64,000 bases of DNA from Streptococcus parasanguinis. Its GTDB lineage: Bacteria > Bacillota > Bacilli > Lactobacillales > Streptococcaceae. Shown piece after piece: positions 15,525-24,157 of the stretch; position 1 is the first letter of the stretch; each line of letters opens with the position of its first letter. The position numbers were made by a program, and so were the translations under genes. The stretch lies in assembly GCF_019929185.1 (NCBI RefSeq), contig NZ_JAHZPC010000004.1, forward strand, positions 62,001 through 126,000, read 5' to 3'. Below the pieces are notes generated by a model. The model ran no database searches. It was not told the origin of the DNA and was given only the letters and a program-made list of their open reading frames with translations.

Positions 15525-15961
15525 CACCTCAAGAAATGTGGAATGCCTACAAGCAAATCAACCCCTCTATCGGAGATGAGATAGATGCCTGGGCTTTTGG
15601 AGTGGACCCAGACCTTTTAGCGGAACTGGTCTTTAAAGGCGAAAAAACAGCAACTGCCTCAGCTTACGATCTTTACGCAGTAGAGGACGAACCCCTTCCC
15701 CAAGAAGGAACCTTTGATGTTGTTTTAGACAGTAAGGATCAAGCTGTCTGCATTGTCGAAATTACAAAGGTTTCTGTTCAGCCTTTCCATCAAGTGTCAG
15801 CTGACCATGCCTACAAGGAAGGTGAAGGAGACAAATCTCTAGCTTATTGGCGTCAGGTTCATGAAGACTTTTTCAAAGACTGCTTTGGAGAAGCAGGTCT
15901 GACGTTTACACCTGACAGCAAGGTTGTTTTAGAAGAATTTCGCAAGGTTTATCCATTATAA
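15521..15961 (+). CDS. ASCH domain protein
   Basis: A 146-residue protein of the ASCH family: N-terminal helix MWNAYKQINP, then AWAFGVDPDLLAELVFKGEKTATAS (about residues 24-48) with the conserved G-KT-T segment, a strand-rich core, and EGDKSLAYWRQVHEDFF (about 103-119). ASCH proteins are PUA-like RNA- or nucleoside-binding proteins; one relative (E. coli YqfB) hydrolyses N4-acetylcytidine. ATG 15521 overlaps the preceding stop and follows AAGGAG. It is the last gene of the NUDIX-GNAT-PEP-ASCH run. The ligand here is unknown. Confidence 0.85.
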   Translation: MTPQEMWNAYKQINPSIGDEIDAWAFGVDPDLLAELVFKGEKTATASAYDLYAVEDEPLPQEGTFDVVLDSKDQAVCIVEITKVSVQPFHQVSADHAYKEGEGDKSLAYWRQVHEDFFKDCFGEAGLTFTPDSKVVLEEFRKVYPL

Positions 15962-16080
15962 AACACGCTCTCCATTTAGAAAATCAGAAAAGAGAATAAC
16001 TGTTTTCTATCAAACAATACCTAGTGATTGTGTCAAGCTAAAAATACTGCCCAGTTCTTAGAACTATTAAAAGATTTTTT

Positions 16081-16217
16081 AAGACTTTCCGCTGTGAGAA
16101 AAGCGCTTGAAACCTAGAGCTTCAAGCGCTCGGGAGTTTTGAAACTTTAGGTTCAAAACTAAATCATGGAACTTCGTAGAAGTTCGCTGATGTCCGTACT
16201 CACCTAAGAAAAGTCTC
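16081..16217 (+). ncRNA. Structured element, copy 2: four-stem RNA-like fold of unknown family
   Basis: The closing stem AGACTTTCC (16082-16090)/GAAAAGTCT (16208-16216) has one mismatch and is continued by GTGAG/CTCAC (16094-16098/16199-16203). Inside are AGCGCTTGAA/TTCAAGCGCT (16102-16111/16121-16130), AGTTTTGAA/TTCAAAACT (16135-16143/16152-16160) and GAACTTC/GAAGTTC (16169-16175/16179-16185). Compared with copy 1 at 4160, an A-T pair of the closing stem becomes G-C and a G-C pair of the third stem becomes A-T, while the second stem is entirely different in sequence yet perfectly paired. A terminator follows. It lies between the ASCH gene and glmU. Confidence 0.62.
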
Positions 16218-16241
16218 AACGAAGATTTGATCTTAGTCTGA

Positions 16242-16265
16242 CTCTCCTTTTTGGAGAGTTTTTTG
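16242..16265 (+). terminator. Terminator after structured element copy 2
   Basis: CTCTCC-ttttt-GGAGAG (16243-16259) is followed by a run of T. It would end a transcript of the element or of the upstream operon before glmU. Confidence 0.85.
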
Positions 16266-16278
16266 ATCTGGGTCTTAT

Positions 16279-17719
<1,441 letters not shown>

Positions 17720-17728
17720 GAGATTCTC

Positions 17729-18274
17729 ATGCAATTTGAAGAAAAAACCATTGAGCGCAAGGAGATTTATCAGGGACCGATTTTCCAAGTGGTCACTGAT
17801 CAAGTAGAACTACCCGCTGGAAAAGGCCAAGCGCAGCGTGATTTAATCTTCCATAATGGAGCAGTAGCGGTTTTGCCGATCACAGAAGATGGGAAAACGA
17901 TCTTGGTCAAGCAGTACCGTAAGGCGATTGAAAGGACCTCGGTGGAGATTCCAGCAGGGAAGTTAGAAAAGGGAGAAAACGCAGACCCTAAAGCGGCTGC
18001 TCTGCGCGAATTGGAAGAAGAAATTGGCTACACAGCTGATCTAGAGTTGTTGTATGATTTTTATTCAGCCATTGGATTTTGTAATGAGCGGATCAAACTT
18101 TATGGTGCGACCAACTTGAAAAAGGTGGAAAATCCACGTCCACAAGATGCGGATGAGACCTTAGAGTTATTAGAAGTGACTTTGAAGGAAGCCAAAGATT
18201 TAATCCAAACTGGCGAAGTCTGTGATGCCAAGACCATCATGGCGATCCAATATTGGGACTTAATCAATAAATAG
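17729..18274 (+). CDS. ADP-ribose pyrophosphatase-type NUDIX hydrolase
   Basis: A 181-residue NudF-like enzyme: [30 protein letters not shown] (about residues 72-101) contains the Nudix box with the E-REL-EE-G metal site, and the upstream [17 protein letters not shown] segment is typical of ADP-ribose diphosphatases. Likely hydrolyses ADP-ribose or a related nucleotide sugar in the cytoplasm. ATG is preceded by AGGAGATTCTC and lies 10 bases after glmU, so it is in the same operon. Confidence 0.93.
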   Translation: MQFEEKTIERKEIYQGPIFQVVTDQVELPAGKGQAQRDLIFHNGAVAVLPITEDGKTILVKQYRKAIERTSVEIPAGKLEKGENADPKAAALRELEEEIGYTADLELLYDFYSAIGFCNERIKLYGATNLKKVENPRPQDADETLELLEVTLKEAKDLIQTGEVCDAKTIMAIQYWDLINK

Positions 18275-18285
18275 AGGAGGATCTG

Positions 18286-18621
18286 ATGGGAAAACCTTTA
18301 TTAACCGATGAAATGATTGAACGAGCAAGGCGAGGTGAGGACATCACCGGTCCTAAAATGGTCGATGCGGAAGAGACGAAAATTATTCGGACAGACCACA
18401 GAGGATTTGGCTATGAACGTCCTATGAGAGAGAGTCGTAGGGAACGTCCACAAGAGCGTTATTCTCAGGATACTGTGCAGATCCAAGTGGAGCCCACAGT
18501 GACCAAGAGTCGTCGCATTGAAGAACGCAAACAAAGTGTGGTCCAATCCAAACTCAATAAGATTTTGTTCTGGATCATTGTGCTCCTCATTGCCTTGATT
18601 ATTGCTATTTGGCGTTTATAA
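18286..18621 (+). CDS. macP: Cell wall synthase accessory phosphoprotein MacP
   Basis: The 111-residue bitopic protein starts [20 protein letters not shown], as in pneumococcal MacP. It has a charged, disordered middle rich in Arg/Glu and a single C-terminal helix (about residues 88-110) anchoring it in the membrane. MacP is a StkP substrate that activates the class A synthase PBP2a at midcell in pneumococcus. Genomic order glmU-NUDIX-macP-mtnN agrees with that assignment. ATG 18286 follows AGAGGAGG. Confidence 0.9.
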   Translation: MGKPLLTDEMIERARRGEDITGPKMVDAEETKIIRTDHRGFGYERPMRESRRERPQERYSQDTVQIQVEPTVTKSRRIEERKQSVVQSKLNKILFWIIVLLIALIIAIWRL

Positions 18622-18645
18622 GGTCGTCACAAGGAGAGAAATGAC

Positions 18646-19338
18646 ATGAAAATTGGAATTATCGCAGCCATGCCCCAGGAGTTGAAGATCTTGGTTGAAG
18701 CCCTTGAAAATGGGGAAAAGCATCTGCGTCTTGGAAAAGTCTACTATACAGGATCTATTGGACGCCATGAGGTCGTTTTGGTTGAAAGTGGTATCGGAAA
18801 AGTCATGTCTGCTATGAGTGTAGCAGTCTTGGCCAATGATTTTAAGGTGGAAGCCATTATCAATACGGGTTCTGCAGGTGCCGTTGCACCGGGAATGGCC
18901 GTTGGGGATATCGTCCTTGCGGACAAATTGGCCTATCATGATGTGGATGTGACAGCCTTTGGTTATAAGTATGGTCAAATGGCAGGTCAACCACTTTACT
19001 TTGAATCCAGTCGCTATTTCGTATCAGAAATGAAAAAAGTTCTGGAAGAAGAAGCTGCAACCACACATGTAGGCTTGATTACAACAGGAGATAGCTTTAT
19101 CGCGAGTGAAGAAAAAGTCGCAGCAATTCGGGAGCATTTCCCAGAAGTCTTGGCCGTTGAGATGGAAGGGGCAGCTATTGCCCAAGCCGCTCATGCAGCT
19201 GGACGTCCCTTTATGGTTATTCGAGCTATGAGTGATACGGCAGATCACGCAGCCAATATTTCTTTTGATGAATTTATCGTAGAGGCTGGCGAACGCTCTG
19301 CTCAAACCCTGATTACCTTCTTGAAGAGATTGGTGTAG
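18646..19338 (+). CDS. mtnN: 5'-methylthioadenosine/S-adenosylhomocysteine nucleosidase
   Basis: The 230-residue Pfs/MtnN cleaves the glycosidic bond of MTA and SAH, recycling SAM by-products and yielding the precursor of autoinducer-2 via LuxS. Visible motifs are MKIGIIAAMPQELKIL at the N-terminus (catalytic Glu12), NTGSAG near 77-82, and VEMEGAAIAQAA (about 172-183) with the ribose-binding Met-Glu, followed by RAMSDTAD with the catalytic Asp. Length is exactly typical. AAGGAG precedes ATG 18646. It is the fourth gene of the glmU operon. Confidence 0.97.
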   Translation: MKIGIIAAMPQELKILVEALENGEKHLRLGKVYYTGSIGRHEVVLVESGIGKVMSAMSVAVLANDFKVEAIINTGSAGAVAPGMAVGDIVLADKLAYHDVDVTAFGYKYGQMAGQPLYFESSRYFVSEMKKVLEEEAATTHVGLITTGDSFIASEEKVAAIREHFPEVLAVEMEGAAIAQAAHAAGRPFMVIRAMSDTADHAANISFDEFIVEAGERSAQTLITFLKRLV

Positions 19339-19360
19339 AAAAAATATAGGGAGATGGACC

Positions 19361-19669
19361 ATGTATCGTGAATCGTATTTTGATGGAGGTCTATTTTCAT
19401 ATATTGGCCATGTTTTATTAGCAACCTTCATTACAGTATTGACTTTTGGGATTTGTGCTCCTTGGGGCGTGTGCATTATGTATAACTGGAAGGTCAAGCA
19501 TACCGTGATTGATGGTCGTCGTCAGTACTTTGACGGCACGGCTATGCAGTTATTTGGAAATTGGATCAAATGGTGGTTCTTTACCATCATTACATTTGGG
19601 ATCTATGTGTTCTGGTTAAATATCAAGGTCACTCAATGGATTACCAAGCATACTCATTTTATAGACTAA
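19361..19669 (+). CDS. DUF898-like small membrane protein
   Basis: A 102-residue protein with two hydrophobic segments (about residues 15-40 and 65-85). Each is preceded by an aromatic-rich YFDGG/YFDGTA motif and carries TFGI[CY], an internal duplication typical of DUF898 (YjgN-like) proteins. Function unknown. It follows mtnN by 22 bases with a GGGAG site and ends the operon at a terminator. Confidence 0.82.
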   Translation: MYRESYFDGGLFSYIGHVLLATFITVLTFGICAPWGVCIMYNWKVKHTVIDGRRQYFDGTAMQLFGNWIKWWFFTIITFGIYVFWLNIKVTQWITKHTHFID

Positions 19670-19673
19670 TTGA

Positions 19674-19704
19674 AAAGGACTCGTCTACGGACTAGTCCTT
19701 TTTT
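19674..19704 (+). terminator. Terminator of the glmU-DUF898 operon
   Basis: AAAGGACT (19674-19681) pairs with AGTCCTTT (19694-19701) and is followed by T. Confidence 0.85.
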
Positions 19705-19737
19705 GAAGCCGAATCTTTCAGAAATAGGGAACTTTCA

Positions 19738-19746
19738 TGCTATAAT
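19738..19746 (+). promoter_or_regulatory. Extended -10 promoter of nth
   Basis: TGCTATAAT with TATAAT at 19741-19746; the -35 region is poor, which fits an extended -10 promoter. AAAGGAGAG follows before ATG 19774. Confidence 0.6.
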
Positions 19747-19773
19747 AAAGACTAGTAATGTAAAGGAGAGAAT

Positions 19774-20397
19774 ATGGTTTTATCAAAGAAACGGGCACGT
19801 CATGTGATTGAAGAAATTATCGCCCTCTTTCCAGATGCTAAGCCAAGTCTGGATTTTCGTAATCATTTTGAATTGTTAGTAGCGGTTATGCTCTCAGCTC
19901 AGACGACAGACGCGGCTGTTAACAAAGCGACACCAGGTTTGTTTGCGGCTTTTCCAACCCCGCAAGCCATGGCAGCAGCCAGTGAATCCGATATCGCCAA
20001 GCATATTTCTAAATTAGGCCTCTATCGAAATAAGGCCAAATTTCTAAAAAAATGTGCCCAACAATTGCTGGATAACTTTGATGGGCAAGTACCTCAGACT
20101 CGTGAAGAGTTAGAAAGTCTAGCAGGAGTAGGACGCAAGACTGCAAATGTGGTCATGAGTGTAGGATTTGGCATTCCAGCTTTTGCTGTCGATACCCATG
20201 TGGAGCGAATCTGCAAGCACCATGATATCGTCAAGAAATCAGCAACACCATTGGAAGTTGAAAAGCGGGTCATGGATGTTCTGCCAAAGAGCGAATGGCT
20301 GGCTGCCCATCAAGCCATGATTTACTTTGGACGGGCTATCTGCCATCCTAAAAATCCTGAATGTGACCAGTACCCACAACTCTATCATTTTGATTAG
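19774..20397 (+). CDS. nth: Endonuclease III-type DNA glycosylase/AP lyase, lacking full Fe-S ligand set
   Basis: The 207-residue base-excision enzyme has the helix-hairpin-helix LESLAGVGRKTANVVMS (about residues 112-128) with catalytic Lys120 (GVGRKTA), and the catalytic Asp in AFAVDTHVERIC (about 136-147). It removes oxidised pyrimidines. The C-terminal 4Fe-4S loop of typical Nth (C-x6-C-x2-C-x5-C) is incomplete: ICHPKNPECDQYPQLYHFD has only the first two cysteines, with Tyr where the third should be and the chain ending before the fourth. The frame is otherwise intact, so this looks like a natural cluster-less form rather than truncation. Confidence 0.95.
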   Translation: MVLSKKRARHVIEEIIALFPDAKPSLDFRNHFELLVAVMLSAQTTDAAVNKATPGLFAAFPTPQAMAAASESDIAKHISKLGLYRNKAKFLKKCAQQLLDNFDGQVPQTREELESLAGVGRKTANVVMSVGFGIPAFAVDTHVERICKHHDIVKKSATPLEVEKRVMDVLPKSEWLAAHQAMIYFGRAICHPKNPECDQYPQLYHFD

Positions 20398-20406
20398 GAA
20401 TCAGTT

Positions 20407-20437
20407 CCTCTGCTCGAAAGAGCAGAGGTTCTTTTTT
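20407..20437 (+). terminator. Terminator after nth
   Basis: CCTCTGCTC-gaaa-GAGCAGAGG (20407-20428) followed by TTCTTTTTT. Confidence 0.92.
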
Positions 20438-20605
20438 AGGCTAAACGTATATTTATTAAAAGGATTGAAAGATTCGGTTTTGCAAATCTGTGGTGGTAGG
20501 TGCCTAGACTCGCCTATCCGGCTTCTTTGAGATCGATTTCAAGATGCTTTTTCTTTATATCTTATTATATTCATTCAGAAATAACGAACTTTTTTTAAAT
20601 AAATT

Positions 20606-20634
20606 TGGTTTTTTGTAAGAAATAGTGTATAATG
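20606..20634 (+). promoter_or_regulatory. Promoter of the second oligopeptide-binding lipoprotein
   Basis: TTGGTT, 17-base spacer and TATAAT shortly before the AAGGAG site at 20651. The region from the terminator at 20437 to here holds no gene that I can see. Confidence 0.55.
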
Positions 20635-20662
20635 GTAGAAAATCTAACATAAGGAGATAGTG

Positions 20663-22630
20663 ATGAAAGCAAAAAAACTGTTAGCTCTTGCAGGAGTTTC
20701 TGTTGCAGGTGCCTTTCTCTTAGCAGCATGTGGCGGTGGTAGTAGCAATCAAGCAACCTACTCATTCGTCTATTCAGCGGATCCAAATACCTTGGATTAC
20801 ATCGCTGCAACTCGTACAACGACTTCAGATGTCACAAGTAACCTTGTAGATGGTCTTCTTGAAAACGACCGATACGGAAACTTTGTGCCAAGTCTAGCAG
20901 AAGATTGGACTGTCTCTGAAGATGGATTAACCTATACTTACAAACTTCGTAAGGATGCCAAATGGTATACGAGTGAAGGGGAAGAATATGGTGCTGTAAC
21001 GGCTCAAGACTTTGTTACAGGGATCAAACACGCGGTTGAGTCTAAATCAGAAGGTCTCTTCTTGATTCAAAATTCGATCAAAGGTTTGGATGCCTACGTA
21101 AAAGGGGAAACCAAAGACTTTAACACAGTTGGAGTCAAAGCCTTAGACGACCACACCATCCAATATACTTTAGTTCGTCCAGAAAGCTTCTGGAACTCAA
21201 AAACAACCTCAGGTGTTCTTTTCCCAGTCAATGCGGATTTCTTGAAATCTCAAGGAAAAGATTTTGGTTCTTTGAAACCCAGCAGCATCTTATACAATGG
21301 TCCATATTACTTGAAATCTTTGACTTCGAAATCTGAGATTGAATTGGTCAAGAACAAAGACTATTACGATGCGAAAAATGTTCATATCGACAATGTCAAA
21401 TTGACCTTTAACGATGGATCAAACCCAGATTCTATCATTAAGAACTTTGAAAAAGGTCAATATTCCTTTGCATCTGTTATGCCAAACAGCTCGACGTATA
21501 AGAGTGTCAAGAAAAACTTTGGCGACAACATTGTCTACGGTTTGCAATTGGGAACATCCTACTATCTTGGATTCAACTTGGACCGTCAAAAGTATGACCA
21601 CACTGCCAAAACTACGGATGAACAAAAAGCTTCTACCAAGAAAGCAATCCTGAACAAGGACTTCCGTCAAGCGGTGAACTTTGGTTTTGACCGCAAATCA
21701 TATGCGGCACAAGTATCTGGATCTGATGCGGCTGAAAATACCCTTCGTAGCACTTTGGTGCCACCAACTTATGTCCAAGTCAATGGAGAAGATTTTGGTA
21801 AGGTCGTTGAAAAACAATTGGTTACCTATGGGGATCAATGGAAGGGTGTGAGCCTGGACGATGGTCAAACGAGCCTTTACAGCCCAGAAAAAGCCAAAGC
21901 TTCCTTTGCAAAAGCCAAAGCTGAATTGCAAAAACAAGGCGTTCAATTCCCAATTCATTTGGACTACATTGTTAGCCAAGTGGACAACAGCATGGTCCAA
22001 CAAGCTAGCTCCTTCAAACAATCTGTAGAGTCAGCGCTTGGTGCAGACAATGTCGTTGTGGACCTTCAAAAGGTATCGGATGATGATTTCCAAAATATCA
22101 CCTACTTCAGCGATACAGCGGCTGCGAGAGATTACGATATCTCAGGCGGTGGTTGGGCTCCTGACTACCAAGACCCATCGACTTACCTCGAAAGTATCAG
22201 CCCAGTAAATGGTTCTGTCTTCTACTATCTTGGTATTGATGCAGGTTCAAATAATCCAGCCATTGCAACAGTTGGTTTGGATCAATACGCTAACATGTTG
22301 AAAGACGCCGATGCTGAACTGTTGGATCAAGGAAAACGCTATGAAAAATATGCAGCAGCGCAAGCATGGTTGACAGATAGCTCGATTACGCTTCCAACTG
22401 TTTCAAATGGTGGTTCTCCAATGCTTCAACGGACCGTACCATACAGCCGTGCTGCTTCATGGGTTGGTACAAAAGGAACAGGAACCTTCTACAAATACCT
22501 TGAAATGTCTAAAGATGTTGTCACAACAAAAGACTTTAACAAGGCCAAAGAAGAATGGTTGAAGAAAAAAGCAGAATCCAATAAAAAAGCTCAAGAAGAT
22601 CTCAAAGATCACATTGAGAAGAAAAAATAA
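20663..22630 (+). CDS. Oligopeptide-binding lipoprotein (OppA/AmiA/AliA family), second orphan copy
   Basis: This 655-residue paralogue of the minus-strand gene at 4360-6324 has signal peptide residues 1-22 with lipobox LAAC and Cys23, then ADPNTLDYI, NLVDGLLENDRYGNFVPSLAEDW, YTYKLRKDAKW and GGGWAPDYQDPSTYLES. It is a peptide receptor of the SBP_bac_5 family expected to feed the shared Ami/Opp permease. ATG 20663 is 6 bases after AAGGAG (20651-20656) and is preferred over GTG 20660. It is flanked by its own promoter and terminator. Divergence between the two copies suggests different peptide specificities. Confidence 0.93.
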   Translation: MKAKKLLALAGVSVAGAFLLAACGGGSSNQATYSFVYSADPNTLDYIAATRTTTSDVTSNLVDGLLENDRYGNFVPSLAEDWTVSEDGLTYTYKLRKDAKWYTSEGEEYGAVTAQDFVTGIKHAVESKSEGLFLIQNSIKGLDAYVKGETKDFNTVGVKALDDHTIQYTLVRPESFWNSKTTSGVLFPVNADFLKSQGKDFGSLKPSSILYNGPYYLKSLTSKSEIELVKNKDYYDAKNVHIDNVKLTFNDGSNPDSIIKNFEKGQYSFASVMPNSSTYKSVKKNFGDNIVYGLQLGTSYYLGFNLDRQKYDHTAKTTDEQKASTKKAILNKDFRQAVNFGFDRKSYAAQVSGSDAAENTLRSTLVPPTYVQVNGEDFGKVVEKQLVTYGDQWKGVSLDDGQTSLYSPEKAKASFAKAKAELQKQGVQFPIHLDYIVSQVDNSMVQQASSFKQSVESALGADNVVVDLQKVSDDDFQNITYFSDTAAARDYDISGGGWAPDYQDPSTYLESISPVNGSVFYYLGIDAGSNNPAIATVGLDQYANMLKDADAELLDQGKRYEKYAAAQAWLTDSSITLPTVSNGGSPMLQRTVPYSRAASWVGTKGTGTFYKYLEMSKDVVTTKDFNKAKEEWLKKKAESNKKAQEDLKDHIEKKK

Positions 22631-22669
22631 AAAAATCAATCATTGGTCTATCAATGAAGATAAAAAAGT

Positions 22670-22701
22670 CGGAGCCGTCATGTAAGGGCTCCGGTTTTTT
22701 T
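22670..22701 (+). terminator. Terminator after the second oligopeptide-binding gene
   Basis: CGGAGCC (22670-22676) pairs with GGCTCCG (22687-22693), followed by seven T. Confidence 0.92.
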
Positions 22702-22821
22702 ATGTCTTGAAAGTCAGTCTGTCTCATTCTTTAAGATGAAAGATAAATAAATCACCTGCTATTGAACTGTACTCAAAAAAATAGATTTTTGGGTATGGCT
22801 CATAGACGGGTGATGATCATT

Positions 22822-22915
22822 CTATTCACTAAATCTTAAAAAATAGCCATCTGGATCTAAAACTGCAAATTCATGAGGATAGATATACTGTTCACCAACA
22901 CGAAATTTTCTTTTG
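22822..22915 (-). pseudogene. Duplicated 3' fragment of the glyoxalase/VOC gene
   Basis: About 93 bases match the 3' end of the intact VOC gene at 23760-24146 with roughly five differences, encoding the same C-terminus FAVLDPDGYFLRFSE and ending at a stop. Similarity ends abruptly at 22915, so no full gene remains. It forms a direct repeat with 23761-23853 that brackets the lipoprotein gene at 23022. Confidence 0.85.
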
Positions 22916-22979
22916 TTATACCCTATGCTTTTTAGTGAAGGCGTTTCCTGTTTTAATTTAAATAAACTATAAAAAATGA

Positions 22980-22985
22980 TATAAT
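22980..22985 (+). promoter_or_regulatory. -10 element of the lipoprotein gene at 23022
   Basis: TATAAT at 22980-22985; only a weak -35 (TTTAAA, 22957-22962) at 17 bases. Confidence 0.5.
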
Positions 22986-23021
22986 ACATGTGAGTCAACC
23001 ACTTTAAGGAGAACAATCCTG

Positions 23022-23675
23022 ATGAAAAACAAAATAATATTAAGCTCTGTAACGCTTCTATCTGCATTTATACTAGCAGCATGCGGAAATAGAGAAAAGA
23101 AAACAAACGAAACTACAGCAGCACCAACAACTGAAGTCACTAAAGAAACTACGGATGCACCAACGACAACAACTCAAACAACAACTCCTGGGTCTTCTTC
23201 TGGGGCAAAAGAAATATCCCTTGCAGATACTCAACGTATCGGAAATGAAAAATATGGTTATATCAATATCCCTAAAGATTGGGTCGTACGCACTACTCGA
23301 AGTAGCAAAGCGCTCGAATATTTATCACCAGACAAAAACAATGCGTTAATAATGGATTCAAACACTAAAGATACTGTTAAACTTGGCCCCAACGAAACCT
23401 TTGACGCAGAGTTACTTGCGAACCGTTTATATAGCTCATTCGGAAAACACAAAAATCGAACTAGTATAGAAGGTGTAAAAGCTATATTTGCCGGTGGGGA
23501 CGCTTTCTTAATAAAAGTAACAGTTAAAGATGGGAGTACTTTATACGTATGGGTATTCCAAAAAGGAGATAAAGTATACACAATCATAATCCAAGGTTCA
23601 GAAGATATGATTAAATCCTTAAGACCTGTTCTCGAGCAATCTTGGGGCCTAGATCCGAATACTCCGGGGAAATAA
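23022..23675 (+). CDS. Thr-rich lipoprotein with a SAFILAA signal-peptide end
   Basis: A 217-residue lipoprotein. The signal peptide (residues 1-20) ends SAFILAA directly before lipidated Cys21. Residues 22-65 are a Thr/Glu-rich spacer. The remainder (about 70-217) is a globular domain with GYINIPKDWVV and LVLE-type strands that I cannot assign. ATG 23022 has AAGGAGAAC upstream. The heptapeptide before the cysteine differs by one residue from the S. gordonii pheromone gcAM373 (SVFILAA), which derives from a lipoprotein signal peptide. The gene lies inside a segment flanked by direct repeats of the VOC gene 3' end, suggesting insertion. Confidence 0.85.
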   Translation: MKNKIILSSVTLLSAFILAACGNREKKTNETTAAPTTEVTKETTDAPTTTTQTTTPGSSSGAKEISLADTQRIGNEKYGYINIPKDWVVRTTRSSKALEYLSPDKNNALIMDSNTKDTVKLGPNETFDAELLANRLYSSFGKHKNRTSIEGVKAIFAGGDAFLIKVTVKDGSTLYVWVFQKGDKVYTIIIQGSEDMIKSLRPVLEQSWGLDPNTPGK

Positions 23676-23690
23676 TCCTTAAAAAACTAA

Positions 23691-23729
23691 AAGAGACTAA
23701 TCAATGTGATTAGTCTCTTTCTTTTTTTG
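23691..23729 (+). terminator. Terminator after the lipoprotein gene
   Basis: AAGAGACTAATC (23691-23702) pairs with GATTAGTCTCTT (23708-23719), then a T-rich tract. Confidence 0.9.
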
Positions 23730-23759
23730 TTTCTTTTTCTACTCTAGTGATCTATTTTC

Positions 23760-24146
23760 TTATTCACTAAATCTTAAAAAATAGCCATCTGGATCTAAAA
23801 CTGCAAATTCATGAGGATAAATATAATGGTCGTCAACACGAAATTTTCTTTTGGTCAATGGGCGATGAATAGGATAGTTAGACTCGATTACTTTTTGATA
23901 GAGTCTAGGGACATCTTTTATGCCGAAGGAGATATTAACTCCACGACCAAAGGGGTAGGTCAGTTCAGCTAGTTCCTCCTTACTCCCCTCCTCTATCATT
24001 AGCTGGCACTCTTCAAGAGAAAGAAAGAGGAAGTTCTCTTCTGGTCGCCCGTATTCGATGGTGAAACCCAGTAAATCACAGTAGAAGGAACGGGACTGTT
24101 CTATATTCGATACCATAAACTCGGGAATTACTGCATTGTAGTTCAT
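23760..24146 (-). CDS. VOC/glyoxalase family protein
   Basis: A 128-residue single-domain vicinal-oxygen-chelate protein: IPEFMVSNIEQSRSFYCDLLGF opens the first beta-alpha-beta module, and the second ends HEFAVLDPDGYFLRFSE. The length and the bleomycin-resistance-like pattern suggest a dimeric metal-binding or ligand-sequestering protein. Metal ligands are not obvious. The gene lies 11 bases downstream of exoA on the same strand. Its 3' end is duplicated at 22822-22915. Substrate unknown. Confidence 0.85.
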   Translation of the reverse strand: MNYNAVIPEFMVSNIEQSRSFYCDLLGFTIEYGRPEENFLFLSLEECQLMIEEGSKEELAELTYPFGRGVNISFGIKDVPRLYQKVIESNYPIHRPLTKRKFRVDDHYIYPHEFAVLDPDGYFLRFSE

Positions 24147-24157
24147 AAAGAAAATCC

